Source of the DNA: Gaertneriomyces semiglobifer
Lineage: Eukaryota > Chytridiomycota > Chytridiomycetes > Spizellomycetales > Spizellomycetaceae
Direction: 5' to 3'
Length of the DNA stretch: 64,000 bases
NCBI GenBank assembly: GCA_025558075.1
Contig: JAHLKF010000027.1
Span: 124,001-188,000 of the forward strand
Positions within the stretch are counted from its first letter, which is position 1. Each line of letters opens with the position of its first letter. The translations under genes and the position numbers were made by a program. Positions 1 through 11,518 of the stretch are shown here, piece after piece. The notes under the pieces were generated by a model. It saw nothing but the letters and a program-made list of their open reading frames with translations. It was not told where the DNA came from and searched no databases.

Positions 1-17
1 GGGTGCGAAGGGGTGAA

Positions 18-2055
18 TTAGCAACCAACGAGGAGCTTTGACGGTATCTGCGATAAATCCATACCTATGACATTCTCATCCCAACCTCCAGTTATCAACC
101 ACTTATCGTTGATATCCATGGTTTTCACCCAGTTGGTGTGCCCAGTGAATGTCCTCAAACAGCGTCCAGTCTGGATATCCCACTCTGTAATTTCACGCTG
201 TCAGTTGCGAGCGCAGCTTTTGAATGTTCAACTCGAAAACTTACGGCGAACCGATTTATCCAAAGAGCCACTGAACAGCCAATCCTGTCGGGCACACACA
301 CAGGTCACTGAGTCCGTGTGGCCAATCATGGTTCGCACCAGCTTAAGATTCTGAATGCTCCAAAGCTAACAACTAGGTGAGTATGTGTGCATCCAGTAAT
401 GGTTGGGTTACTAGTGAGTGGCCCCACCTTGACACTATGATCCAAAGACCCGGTAACAATCATTCTTCCACCATCGACAGCCGCCATGCAATATATATCA
501 CCAGTGTGTCCCTTCATCGTGCGAGTACAAACCAAGGTTTTACTAGCGACCGCTCGTTCACGAGTACTATCCCCAGAATTCTTGACAACAACCGCAGGAT
601 GCTTTTTTCTCAATTTCTTCAGCCGTGCTCGCAACCTATAGCGCAACGGTGCAGGTGGGATGCTGGACACATCTCCAGTGGACATGACTCTGATAGCTAA
701 CCGCTTTGCTAACCCCTTTTTCTTGGACGGTGGCCGTGAACTCATGGGTGAACATGGTCCAGATGATGTCTTTCTGTGAAGGCTTCCACGAAACGAGGAC
801 CTGTGTGAAACGGACGTCCTCACGGATCCGGTGCTTCCAAAGGAAGCCCTGAAGGTACCGGCAGCCGACTTCCTCCGTACTTCACCCCGAGGGGAGCTGT
901 TACCCTTGGAGTGATTGGGTATGACATCATTACTCTCAGCAGCTTCTGCAGTTTTGGATATTCTCCGCTGATCCAATGAATGGTTTGATTGAGACAGCGC
1001 CGACGATCGCATTAAGACCGATTTGACGAGCCCCGAGACATGTCGAGAGGATAATTCCGATTGTGATACTCGCGGAGAGGCTGTATCTTTTGCGTCTTGA
1101 TATACGATGTCTCGTAATTCAAACACCCGGACTTTTCTGTCAAACCCGGTCGAGACGACTTTTTTACCGTCATCGAGCAATAGGACACTGCTGACTCCAC
1201 CTTCATGTGCATGTACACTGGCTATCTTGCGTCCAGTAAACAAATTCCACAAGATAAGGTGTCCTGAGCTATCTCCGCTGGCGAGAGTGTGACAAACTGC
1301 TCCATTCTTTCCCGCAAAATCCAGAGAGGTAATGGACACCACATGGCCGGAGTTGAAAGATACATCTGGATTCACCGGATGCGTGTCTTTTTTGGTAGCA
1401 AGAGCCGCCCAGGCGGTTGGGGACGAGACATTGTACGAGGACAGCTTATGGCGGCGGGTACCTAAAATGATCCTGTCCCGGTCGAATTGGAAACTTATGG
1501 AGGGATATGAGCTAAGGCCGCCTAACTAAGTTGGACTGATAATGCTCCGGCTTACACGTTAATGGAGTCGCGAATATCCACCATGGCAACAGAAAGGAGG
1601 TTGAACGTTCCGGCCTGCCAGTTCTTTTGACGGATCATTGCATCAACGTACACTTCCTTCCACCAGCGATTGTGATCATTTGCACATTGTTCGAGTAAAT
1701 GTTCAATTCCAGGTCCGCATTCCAACTGTTGGTCCAAACATAGAGCTTGCCATAATGACGCCTTCAAAGACAATTGGCGCCAAGCTCTGGACACGGCGCT
1801 GACCATGACAAGGTCGCGTACAGGCAAGTATGCAAGGATCGCGGTAGCAACATGGGAGGGCAAGCCGGGAAGGAAGGAGCATCCGTCCTCCAGGGATGCA
1901 GCTGACGTTGTTCCGGCCGAGACATAAGTAGAACAAGAAGCGGTCGACCAATCCGATTCATTCAAATTCACGGCGGGTACAGAGTCCGCTCGGCCTGTGT
2001 GTTTTCTGCGAAACTTTGATGACAACCGCAGCCTGTCCAGCAAGGATGGCGGCAT
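18..2055 (-). CDS. F-box / WD40-repeat protein, likely SCF ubiquitin-ligase substrate receptor
   Basis: Model: complement join(18..184, 245..365, 428..1511, 1556..2055), 623 aa, all introns GT-AG and in frame. An F-box lies at about residues 60-105 (LPGLPSHVATAILAYLPVRD). It is followed by WD40 blades with typical endings: SLDHSVKLW across the second intron, SLDKSVRQWD across the third, and LITGGWDENV near the end. A Ser/Arg-rich low-complexity insert (about residues 250-400) separates the first and last blades. The frame closes at a TAA at 18-20, so the gene may be complete although it sits at the window edge. F-box/WD40 proteins bind Skp1 and recruit phosphorylated substrates to SCF ligases; the substrate cannot be inferred. 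A TCACGTGA box lies 89 bp upstream of the ATG. The class assignment is firm and the exact orthologue is not. Confidence 0.85.
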
Positions 2056-2143
2056 TCTGCAGCGGCCATCGGGCGGGCAGCCGGGGACGTGTTCAAAGGA
2101 CGATCTTAGCGGGGTTTTAAGCTTTGCTTATAAATCATAGTGT

Positions 2144-2151
2144 TCACGTGA
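2144..2151. promoter_or_regulatory. TCACGTGA E-box upstream of F-box gene
   Basis: This is a palindromic CACGTG core with flanking T and A, 89 bp upstream of the F-box/WD40 start codon. Such sites are bound by bHLH factors (Cbf1 or USF type). The same motif recurs upstream of three other genes in the window. Confidence 0.5.
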
Positions 2152-2269
2152 TGATTACATGATATATCTTGTCCCCGTGACCTGTCGCTCAGCGATTCGA
2201 CGGCGAACGAACTCTTAGATCTGGAAATAGGAAAGCAAAAAACGTCTGAGCAGTTGTTACCAGCTTCAA

Positions 2270-2658
2270 TTTCAAGATCAATTTCAATTTCAGTTTGGAC
2301 CAGCCCGGTGGGCATGAATTTGAATTCTGGCAGGGATGGTCCGATGATGGTCCTCAATAATAAGTGCAAGTGGAAGAAAGAGGAAGAAGCAAGAATATAT
2401 CCATATGTTTTCTCAATGATCAATTGCAATTCGAATTCAATTCATGTTCGAATTCAAATTCACCAAGCGTCAGCTTCAAATAATTCAGTTGGGAATTGGC
2501 CGTGCGGGAAGCATCTCGGTTCAAGATCAAGCTCATTCGAACCCATTTCATTTCCAAATCCAGGATCCATCCAATCTCATCGTTACATTTAAATTTATTC
2601 CCACCAGACTTGCCACCTGTGCACATGCATACGAATTTGCTTGAAATTGATCTTGAAA
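2270..2658. repeat. Intergenic element bounded by an 18-bp perfect inverted repeat
   Basis: TTTCAAGATCAATTTCAA at 2270-2287 is matched exactly by its reverse complement at 2641-2658. The interior holds more partial copies (TTCAAGATCAAGCTC near 2520, AATTCGAATTCAATTC near 2428). It could be a degenerate MITE-like element or a low-complexity promoter spacer. No target-site duplication was recognised. Confidence 0.5.
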
Positions 2659-2722
2659 ATTGACACACGCGTCGGCCCGCGACACGCAACGAGTCATCTC
2701 CGCGGACATCGGCTGTTGATAG

Positions 2723-2730
2723 TCACGTGA
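2723..2730. promoter_or_regulatory. TCACGTGA E-box upstream of cyclophilin gene
   Basis: A palindromic TCACGTGA lies 109 bp before the PPIL4-type start codon, at a spacing like that of the other three copies in the window. Confidence 0.5.
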
Positions 2731-2838
2731 CTGGATAGCAAGCGACGAGGGAGTTTCCCCCGTTGAAAATCAATTCCAAACACGAACAACGACAGACAAC
2801 AGTTCACAACGGTCAGCGGGGAGAGAGAGAGCGAGGAA

Positions 2839-4309
2839 ATGTCGGTCCTCTTGGAAACGTCGCTCGGAGAGATCGTCATTGACTTGGAAGTCGACAAGGC
2901 TCCCAAGGCTTGCACAAACTTTCTAAAGCTGTGTAAGATCAAGTACTACAACTTTGTTCTCTTTCATAATGTTCAAAAGAACTTTACGGCTCAGACTGGC
3001 GATCCGGATGGTACCGGTCAGGGCGGAGAGAGCGTTTGGGGGTGAGTAGTTAAGCGATTACGTGCAGCATTGCAACTCGTCCAGTAGGTCACTTACACAA
3101 TCACACTTTGTGCCGTACAGAGTCATTCATGGACCTGCGCGACGCTTTTTCACGCCAGAAGTCCATCCAAAGTTAAAGCATAAACGCCTGGGCACCGTGT
3201 CCTTTGCAACTACCAGTACAGATGGAGGTCTTGCCTTGGCTGGCTCGCAGTTCTTCATCACCTTGGCTGACTCGCATCTTGACTATCTCGATGGCAAGCA
3301 CGCCATATTTGGGCGCGTCGCAGAAGGGTTCGATGTTCTGGACAAGATCAACACCGCAATGACAGATGATGACGGCAGGCCGTATCGTGATATCAGAATC
3401 AAACATACCATTGTCCTGGACGATCCGTTTCCTGATCCAGATGGACTGGTGATACCCGATCGCTCACCCATTCCAACTGCCGAGATGCTCAAATCTTCAC
3501 GCATCGGTGACGACGAGGATATCACCCCATCCTTACCGCCCGAAGAACTCGAAAAACTGCAGAGGCAAGAAGAAGCAAGCGCCAGAGCACTCACCCTAGA
3601 AATGCTCGGCGATCTCCCGTTTGCTGAAATCAAGCCACCAGAGAACGTCTTGTTTGTCTGTAAACTCAACCCAGTAACACAATCCTCCGATCTCGAGCTG
3701 ATCTTTTCCCGCTTTGGCAAGATCTTATCATGCGATGTCGTTCGTGATAAGAAGTCGGGCGACTCCCTTTGCTATGCTTTTATCGAATTTGACAATAAAG
3801 AATCATGCGAGCAGGCGTATTTCAAGATGGACGGCGTCCTAGTGGACGATCGTAGAATACATGTCGATTTCTCTCAAAGTGTTAGCAGACTGCACGTCGA
3901 CTTCTTGATGGGCAAGAATCGGAAAATGGGATCTGGCGAAGGATATGGCGGAGATGGACAACTGGAACGCAGACAGAGGTATCGCGGAGAAGGTCCAGAA
4001 GACACCGAGTACGAACTGCTATTTGAGCATGGTGATGAAGATCTGGAAAGAGAAAGGGAACGAGGATCGAAACGCCACAGATCTGATGAAGATGGGAGTG
4101 GGAATGGGAGACACGACCATCATCACGATCGTGACGCTCGAAGGGATAGTAGGCACAGCAAAGACGTCCGGCGAAACGGTCGTGACCACAAGAGGCGGTC
4201 GGCGTCACCGCGGCGGCGTGGCCACTCGAGAGATAGATCAAGAGACAGGTCAAGAGATAGGAGAAGACATTACGATCGCTCCAGATCACGCGATAAACGA
4301 TCGCGGTAG
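2839..4309 (+). CDS. PPIL4: PPIL4-type cyclophilin with RRM (peptidyl-prolyl cis-trans isomerase)
   Basis: Model: join(2839..3041, 3121..4309), 463 aa; the single intron restores VWG-GVIHGP. The N-terminal 160 residues are a cyclophilin fold ([36 protein letters not shown]). An RRM follows at about 240-320 ([35 protein letters not shown]). The tail is rich in Arg, Ser, Asp and His dipeptides, as in splicing-associated proteins. The order cyclophilin-RRM-RS tail defines the PPIL4 (fungal CYP6) family, which is nuclear and linked to the spliceosome and phospho-CTD. The active-site Arg/Trp set of cyclophilin A looks only partly kept, so catalysis is not assured. Confidence 0.93.
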
Positions 4310-4525
4310 TATGATGTGTGTTGTCCCATTGCTATGCTGGGCCATTTACATATATATCCTACAACACGCCAACAAACCAACAAACCGGGGCAAATTACTG
4401 GTTTTTTTTATCCCTAGTGAACATGGTACCAAATAGAAATTATCATTCAAAAGTGCACACACACATATACAAACGTCCCAGGCTCATCCATCATTACCTC
4501 GTACAGGAAAAACCCCACCAAGAAG

Positions 4526-7018
4526 CTACTGCTTAACAAAGACCCCTACGCCCCACTGAGACAACAAGTTCCACAGCTTTACCTCTCCACCGCTAAATGT
4601 CAGTTCAGGTGCATCTTTGAAACGCAAAACAGATCTCCATGTTCCCTCCGGCAATTCCACGCTCGTGTCAAACCAACCATCAGCGACAATATCCACCCAG
4701 AATCGGCCCACGACCACAAGCACATTTCCACCACGCACATATGCAATAGCGTGATCCTTTTTCCGCCCGCGAATCTCGAGCGGACTATAAGAAGACAAAC
4801 TATCTTCGCCAATAAACGACCTAAAGTGCTTCTGGCGCAAGTGAAGTAATGTCGACGTCAAGTGCATCTTGGCTTCATCCGCATCCACACTGTCAAAGTC
4901 TTTGCTCACACCCTCTGATTTCACTTTACGTAAAAGGTTTCGGCGTCGCTCATAGTCGACGGGCCGACGGTTGTCGGGATCGACTAGACTGAAATCCTCA
5001 ATCTCATTTCCTTGATAGACGTCAGGTACACCCGGCATTGTCAAGCATAACGTCTTTTGTGTCAGCATGTTCCGTCGCGCATACGGTTTTATGCTAGCCA
5101 CAAATGCCTTTACCGAATCCATGACGTCCTTGTCGGACAGGGCTGCCTTTACAAACGTCGTTAACGCATTGATATAATCATCGTTCGGATCCGTATGCGT
5201 CAGATGAACTTTTGCTTCCCGCACAGCCTTGTTGAGATACGCCAGTAACCGCTCTTCACTTATCGGAAACGCACCAACCAATGTCTGCCAAAAGAAGTAT
5301 TCCGTGTTCTTGTCAAACGCGCTGTTTCCAAGCTTCTCGCGCACCACACGGGACCAATTGTGGACGGCTTTTGACCACTCATCGGGGATCTCACTGAGCA
5401 CGGCTAGGCGTGCGCGTACGTCTTCAGACCGTTTAGTGTCGTGCGTCGACAAGGTCGTCATCGTTAGAGGCCATTCTTTTTGCATGTGTACACAAGCTTC
5501 ATGGAACTCTTCCGACGTCTTTCCGAAATTACCGGGGTCGCCACCCACTTCGCTGAGGGCAATCAGCCGGTTGTATCGGTAAAAAGCGGTGTCTTCTACT
5601 CCCTTGGCCATCACTGGCCCGCATGTCTGCTGGAAGCGGTTCAAGAACTCAACAGTAGGTGGATAGGAGGACGTGGCATTTGTGGCCACATGCGCAATAA
5701 AATCGAACACGCCGCTCTTATCCGGAAGAGTGTGCTTGCATGCTTTTACAGCATGATCGATATGCGCTTGTGATTCCATAGGGACCTGTTTCCCGGGTTG
5801 TATGTAGGCGCGATACACATCAAAGGCAGTAAGGAACTCAATCAACGCCTCCTTGATATCCTCCCTTTCAAATTTCGAACCACTCCAGTCATTATCGCGC
5901 ACGAGTAACAGCAAACTGACCAATCGCTCGACTTCGGCTTTGAGGGATTCCCTGAGAATGAACAGTTTGGATTCTCGAACGACCTCTTTGAAGTTCTGTT
6001 TCATGCCAGTAAAGTCTCCATACACTTGCGTCAGTTGGTTTTCACTGTTTTTCTTTACCAAGACGCCGACGAGGCGGATGAGGGCGTCGTAACCGCTTGT
6101 ACCAGCGCATTTCCAATCCTTTGGTAGCTGTTCACCCTCCTCCAAAATCTTTTCAATGACAACCCACGAACCCTGACTAGCATCGTACAGCCTCTCGACG
6201 TACTCGCCGGGGTTAGCCAACCCATCTGGGTGATCGACACGGAGTCCATCTAGAAGCCCTTTGGCAATCTGCTCCTTGTATACTTTATGCGTCTCGTCAA
6301 ACACGCTCTGGTCTTCCACTCTAATTCCAGCGAGCGTAGTCACATCAAAAAAGCGACGGTAGTTGAGGGTGCCGGTTAAGACAGATCGCCAGAATACCAA
6401 CTTGTAGTTTTGAGCCTCTAATAACTTTGCAACATCATTCTTCAATCCTTCTGTGCCTGGTTTCACTGGGAAAACATGGGACCAATATCTAACCACTGTC
6501 TCTCCGCCTTCCTCATCCACGCGCACTTCGCCCTTTTGTAGCAGCTCATGCAGCTCTCCGCCTAGTACTGGCAATATGACTTTTCCATCCGTTCCAGGAA
6601 ACCCCCACTCCACATCAAACCAGTCTCGGTACTTGCTCTGCTGTCCATTCTTTAGCAGGTCCCACCAGTAGGGATTGAGGTTCTCAGGGTCAGCGACAGA
6701 GACATGGTTTGGTACAATGTCAGCGATGACCAACATATCATTGTCATGAACCTTTTCCGCCAAGGCCTTGAATGCGTCCTCACCTCCCAACTCTGGGTTA
6801 ATGACTGAATGGTTGACAACGTCGTATCCGTGCGAACTTCCTGGAGTCGCTCTGAGGTATGGCGAGAAGTAAACTGCGCCGACGCCGAGATCTTTGACGT
6901 ACTCGATGAGCGGTTGGGCATCGTTAAACGTGAACTCTTTTCGAAATTGGAATCGGTATGTCGAGACTGGCACTGGCCTTGCGGGATCAGGCCGATGCGG
7001 ATGCGGAGTGCTTGCCAT
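4526..7018 (-). CDS. treY: Maltooligosyltrehalose synthase (TreY), bacterial type
   Basis: A single 2.49-kb exon encodes 830 aa, with its ATG at 7018. It converts the reducing end of maltooligosaccharides to a trehalosyl unit by intramolecular transglucosylation (EC 5.4.99.15). GH13 hallmarks are visible: YFSPYLRATPGSSHGYDV at about 50-67, DIVPNH at about 100-105, the nucleophile Asp in GLRVDHPDG (about D262), the acid/base Glu in VVIEKIL (about E289), the stabilising Asp in STHDTKRSEDVRARL (about 527-541), and PGVPDVYQGNE near the C-terminus. Length fits bacterial TreY (about 700-830). No signal peptide is seen, so it should be cytosolic. Fungi normally make trehalose through Tps1/Tps2, and the usual partner TreZ is not in the window. 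Codon use does not look foreign, so any transfer would be old. It is divergent from DGAT1. Confidence 0.95.
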   Translation of the reverse strand: MASTPHPHRPDPARPVPVSTYRFQFRKEFTFNDAQPLIEYVKDLGVGAVYFSPYLRATPGSSHGYDVVNHSVINPELGGEDAFKALAEKVHDNDMLVIADIVPNHVSVADPENLNPYWWDLLKNGQQSKYRDWFDVEWGFPGTDGKVILPVLGGELHELLQKGEVRVDEEGGETVVRYWSHVFPVKPGTEGLKNDVAKLLEAQNYKLVFWRSVLTGTLNYRRFFDVTTLAGIRVEDQSVFDETHKVYKEQIAKGLLDGLRVDHPDGLANPGEYVERLYDASQGSWVVIEKILEEGEQLPKDWKCAGTSGYDALIRLVGVLVKKNSENQLTQVYGDFTGMKQNFKEVVRESKLFILRESLKAEVERLVSLLLLVRDNDWSGSKFEREDIKEALIEFLTAFDVYRAYIQPGKQVPMESQAHIDHAVKACKHTLPDKSGVFDFIAHVATNATSSYPPTVEFLNRFQQTCGPVMAKGVEDTAFYRYNRLIALSEVGGDPGNFGKTSEEFHEACVHMQKEWPLTMTTLSTHDTKRSEDVRARLAVLSEIPDEWSKAVHNWSRVVREKLGNSAFDKNTEYFFWQTLVGAFPISEERLLAYLNKAVREAKVHLTHTDPNDDYINALTTFVKAALSDKDVMDSVKAFVASIKPYARRNMLTQKTLCLTMPGVPDVYQGNEIEDFSLVDPDNRRPVDYERRRNLLRKVKSEGVSKDFDSVDADEAKMHLTSTLLHLRQKHFRSFIGEDSLSSYSPLEIRGRKKDHAIAYVRGGNVLVVVGRFWVDIVADGWFDTSVELPEGTWRSVLRFKDAPELTFSGGEVKLWNLLSQWGVGVFVKQ

Positions 7019-7559
7019 TCCTTTCTCTATCTTGCTATGACACGTCCTGCGACTCGAACACTTCAGTCTAATAGGGTATGCCTTTTATCCTTTTTTTCTT
7101 CTCTTGCTCCGACGGCCGGTTCCTTTGCTCGCAGAATCTCGTCCAGGATGAATCTGCTTTCCAGCTCTTGACTTTGCTGGCGAGTGCATCTGCTTTTTAT
7201 ATTCCAGCGCTGGCCGCCTTTGAATGACATCACGCACGCTGCGACACACACGCGTAAGTTGCAAACCAACGACGAACGACGACGACGACGAACGCATCGA
7301 TACTATCCTTCCAATCTTGCGATTTCGCGGAATAGCACAGCGCATCAACGTCAGCAGCGGAGTAGAGCTGTGAGGTCTTCTATCATCTCAACGGGTTAAG
7401 CCCCGGTTGTATGGTACGTAAATGGGAGGAATGCGAAGTCATCTGGCCCAATATCTGATTGACATATTTGGTATGAAGCGGTCTCTTGCTCATAAAAATT
7501 AGATTTCTGCCGACCGTTTTCGCTGTGGAGGTCTCTCTCTGAGGCGAGAAGCCCGGAAA
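7019..7559. other. Divergent treY/DGAT1 intergenic region
   Basis: This is a shared upstream region of 541 bp. Only short overlapping ORFs without family features occur. It probably carries both promoters and 5' UTRs; a (CGA)n-like run lies near 7270. Confidence 0.5.
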
Positions 7560-9414
7560 ATGGGGATCCTTACCAGATCTCATGATGGAGGCCTTACGCG
7601 CCGTCACATCAAGCCATTAAAAGACAGCACCGAAACCTTGAACGGGTCGGCCAATTCTTCACGACGTAGCTCGGATGAGCAGGTATCCCCTGGGAGAGGA
7701 CCGGAGCTTGGCCGCAAGAACAGTTTCTCGCACACCTATGTGATTCACACTGCCATCCGCGCGAGCCCTTTGAGTAAGGAGTCTCCGGAACAAAACTATC
7801 GAGGGTAAGACAGGGTCTGGTGTACTCTCTCATATTTTGCTGATGTTGACGACCTGGTAAACAGCTTTTATAATCTGTCCTTGCTCTTGCTCGCGGTTTC
7901 CAACATCCGACTTATCGTGGAGAATTACCTAAAATACGGAGTAAAGGTGTCATTACCGTTCTCTAGTTTACAATGGGAAGAATTTCAGTGGGCTGCACTA
8001 GCTTATGGAAGCCTAGCGGTTAGTAGTAAATCAGAACCTTGAGTGGTGGCAGTGCTAACACCCATCGGCCAGGTGAACGTTCTGGCTGCCTTCGCCGTTG
8101 AGAAGTATGCATCGCAGGATTGGTTGATCCGGGACCGAACGCCTTTGAGAATCAAACTATTGAATGTAATCAACATTGCAATCAGCATTTGTGTGCCTAT
8201 ATGGATTTCTTGGTACCACATCAAAGCGCCAGTACGAGATCATCTTTCCCTTAATTGAAACTCGTATGGTGACGCTCACTATTACCCTTTACCATCCAGG
8301 TACTCTCTGCCGTACCGCTCTTTGCAGGCACCATCCTCATGTTGAAGCTCGTCTCATACGCGCTTGTCTGCGCGGACCTTCGCCGCGAACTGGCGTTGCA
8401 CCGGCAACCGCGTAGGAACGAAGAGCCCACTAGTCATGACGCCATGCTACAGGAAGACAGCGCTTTCAATGTGCTCGGCGCCGGATACCCCGAGTGTATC
8501 ACATTTGCCAATTTGAGCTATTTCACCGTAGCTCCGACACTGGTAAGCATCCGTCCATGTTTGGCTTTGTGTGGTTCAAGCCACCTGACTTTGATTTAGT
8601 GTTATCAACCTTCATTCCCACGCACACCCACCATCCGGCCAATATTCTTGTTCAAACGGTTGTCCGAGTTTGTAGTGAGCATGGCGGCCATGTACATGTT
8701 GGCAGCACAGTACGCAGCGCCTACCTTGGACAACTCACTTGAGGCAGTTGAGCAGTTAGATATGGTCCGCCTAGTGGAACGCGTGCTAAAGCTGAGCATC
8801 GTGAGCGTGGTGATCTGGCTTCTCATGTTCTACGCCTTCTTCCATGCTTGGCTCAATTTTCTTGGCGTACGTGCTTACTCGTCCCGCACGGCCAAGTTAC
8901 TCTACCTAATTTCTTTAACATTATTTATTAGGAACTGCTACGATTCGGTGACCGGCGCTTTTACCTTCAATGGTGGAACGCTCGCGATATCAGCGAGTAC
9001 TGGCGGCTCTGGAACACACCAGTGTACTACTGGGGCAAACGGCACGTATACATGCCATTAATCATAAACTACAAGGTCCCGCCTGCGGTTGCGAGTACAG
9101 TTGTGTTTATCATTAGTGCTGTCTTGCATGAGGTACTTGTCGGTGTCCCAGTTGGCTGGATCGGCGGTTGGGCTTTTGCCGGAATGATGGCACAGCTCCC
9201 TCTGATTATTCAGACAAAAGCATTGGAAGGCTTGAGGAGGAAAAACGAACAGTTATTTGATACCATTGGAAATTACATGTTCTGGATATCATTCACCATC
9301 GGTCAGTGCTTGCGCGTTGGGATTAATTTACAGGAGAGATACTGATTTTCCTTTCATGTAGTGGGACAACCGACCTGCATTCTCGTTTACTACACACGTT
9401 GGTATAAGGTATGA
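7560..9414 (+). CDS. DGAT1: Diacylglycerol O-acyltransferase 1 (MBOAT family)
   Basis: Model: join(7560..7804, 7865..8018, 8073..8231, 8300..8542, 8600..8866, 8932..9301, 9362..9414), 496 aa. It catalyses acyl-CoA-dependent acylation of diacylglycerol to triacylglycerol in the ER membrane. DGAT1 signatures are FGDRRFYLQWWNA and WRLWNTPVYYW followed by RHVY (about 362-390), the MBOAT histidine in SAVLHEVLVG (about 420), and several hydrophobic spans. The N-terminal 80 residues are hydrophilic and Ser-rich, as in other DGAT1 proteins. Six introns of 54-68 nt fit in frame. The C-terminus is uncertain: reading through gives YKV-stop at 9414, while a GT at 9409 could splice to an ATG-AAT-TGT exon ending near 9486. 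SOAT-type sterol acyltransferase is the alternative, but the motifs favour DGAT1. Confidence 0.93.
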
Positions 9415-9604
9415 TCCGAACTTGTCGGTACATGTTTTATCTATCGCTCAGACGCATGTCAATCCGTCTAGATGAATTGTATGTAGTGCGTTCGCCATCA
9501 GCTGGATGTCCTCATCCCGGATATACCTCTGTACATATTCCATTGTACCGTCGATATTGATGCGTCGATCATGACATGTATTATATGTGCCTCAATATAC
9601 TAGG

Positions 9605-11518
9605 TTAGGAGAATGTCAACTTCCCCATCATGCTCTTCATGAGACCTTCCCCTCTTTCATCATCATCTGTCATGGGAGCTGACCTGATCTTTTCCGCCGG
9701 AAAGATCTTCCGCATCAATTGAGTCTTCCGATCTCCTCTTGGCTCTGACTTGCCAGAACAACACGCAAACATCCGCTTCCACCACGGAAGCTTCTTCGAA
9801 GTGTTCGTAGCTTTATCGGTCAGCGCCGCAGAGTCCGACATAGTCCATGCGTCGGCTCCTGCATTCCAATCGCCCGATCCTGCACCAACGCTCACCATCT
9901 TTGCACGTGCTTGCTGTACAGCCCCACATGTGCATTTAGCAAGCAGCTCCTTGAGCTCGCGCACCTCCGCTTCGAGTGCGAGAATGCGCATCATAGTTGG
10001 GTCGACATTGACCTTGGCGACGTTGCGGACCTTCTTTACTCGCTCTGCGAACCGAAGTGTCGACAGAGTTTCGTCGTAGTTGCTCAAGGTTGGAGTGACG
10101 CAAGTTATCATAAGGGTCAACGAGTTCCCACCAAGAGAATCCGAGAGGAGATAGGTAAGCTTACTGTCCCGGTAGGGAACGTGTTTGGCACCAGTAGTAA
10201 GCGCATTAATCACGTTCCCTAACGATGACAAAGAAAGATTGATCTGCGCACCCTCACGCAGACGATCGCCAGTTGCACCAGTGGCATTCGCACGTTCCGA
10301 ACCTTCAATGGACGACATGGTTATACCAGATCATTCATGCGTTCACGATAAAACTAAGGTGCACCTACCAGCCAAATCAATCAAATGAATTTTGCTGCGC
10401 TTTCTCCCATGTTTCGCTAGCATATCCGCTTCCTCAGGACTCATATCGCCGCTTGGTTTAACTCTTTCCTCCAAGATAATAGTCATCACCGCATGACTGC
10501 GACTTGATTTCTAATGAGCAACATCATTCTTAGTATCCACAAAATCAGTGGCTGTCAATCGACGCAAGCGCACCTCATTCATGTTAGTCTCGCCGACTTT
10601 CCTATTCCTAGAACCGGTTTGCAATATTTTAATGTAATCGTGAATAGTTTCGATGCTTCTTTCGGTAATGCCGGAAACCACAAGATCTTGTCCGTTTGCG
10701 GATTCTGGGTCCTGACGGATCCGCAAGTCACCTGTGGACACCGTTTGATATGGTGGCTTGAATGCTTCTTGCTCAACACTTACCCTGTTCATTCTCGGCA
10801 ACCAACAAGTCCCGCAAACCCTCATTATAAATCTCCAGATAACTTACACGCACAAAGTACTCTAGTTCGGGTTTCTCTTTTCCCATTATTCCAATATGTT
10901 GCATTATCTGATTCGCTACTCTCAGAATAATACCGGTATCTTTATTCGCAGGATCAAACGGAGGCTCGCCATCTGGGCCCAAGCGGGGACCTTCCATAGT
11001 ATAGGTCTTTCCACTTGCCGTCTGTCCATAACAAAAAATGCATCCATTGTAACCTTCCAAGCATTTCTTGATTAACGGTTCAACAATCTTATCATGCACG
11101 GCCGACTGGGGTTCCTCCCATGCTAACACGGAGTCGTACTTGAACTCTTTCGGCGTCGTTCGAGCGCTAGTTGGGGTGCTAATCCTCTGCGTCACGGGTG
11201 TGTTAGTTGGCCAGGCAATCTTGACTGTGGAAGTGTCGAAGGTAAGACAGGTAGTAGCTGGTTCGTAAGGAAGTGGCTTCATGGTTTTGGGACTAGTCGT
11301 CCGGGCCACCGTTGGAGGCCGAACTGCATGAACATAATAATTTTTTTAGCAACCCTTGCCTAAAGCATTGTTCGTTCTTGATCATCACCTCTCACAGCTA
11401 CCAGAACTCGCTGGGTATGGCTCGGACTCATCCCAGACATGGTTGAGACATTCGTTCCTGTACGTTGAGGTTTCGTAGGGAGTTCCGGCAACTCTTCAAT
11501 GTTCTTTGGAAGTGGCAT
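9605..11518 (-). CDS. Kinesin motor protein with short tail
   Basis: Model: complement join(9605..10302, 10369..10510, 10574..10731, 10784..11323, 11389..11518), 555 aa. The motor domain is complete: VLVAVRVRPP at the start, P-loop GQTASGKTYTM (about 143-153), VSYLEIYNEGLRDLL, KSSRSHA, IDLAGSERAN (about 320-328), NLSLSSLGNVI and RFAERVKKV. The Ala in the P-loop resembles kinesin-7/CENP-E types. After a short helix (about 440-460) the tail runs only some 100 residues. It contains WWKRMFACCSGK (about 499-510), a basic-aromatic stretch with paired cysteines that could be a lipidation or membrane-contact site (inference). No long coiled coil is present, so it is unusual for a processive dimeric kinesin. 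Cargo is unknown. Confidence 0.92.

Larger units (their letters stand above)
2056..2838. other. Divergent intergenic region, AT-rich, with inverted repeat and two E-boxes
   Basis: The region separates the divergent F-box and cyclophilin genes. The centre (about 2260-2660) is full of AATTC/TTTCAA words and holds a perfect 18-bp inverted repeat. TCACGTGA boxes sit near both gene starts. No convincing coding sequence is seen. Confidence 0.7.
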
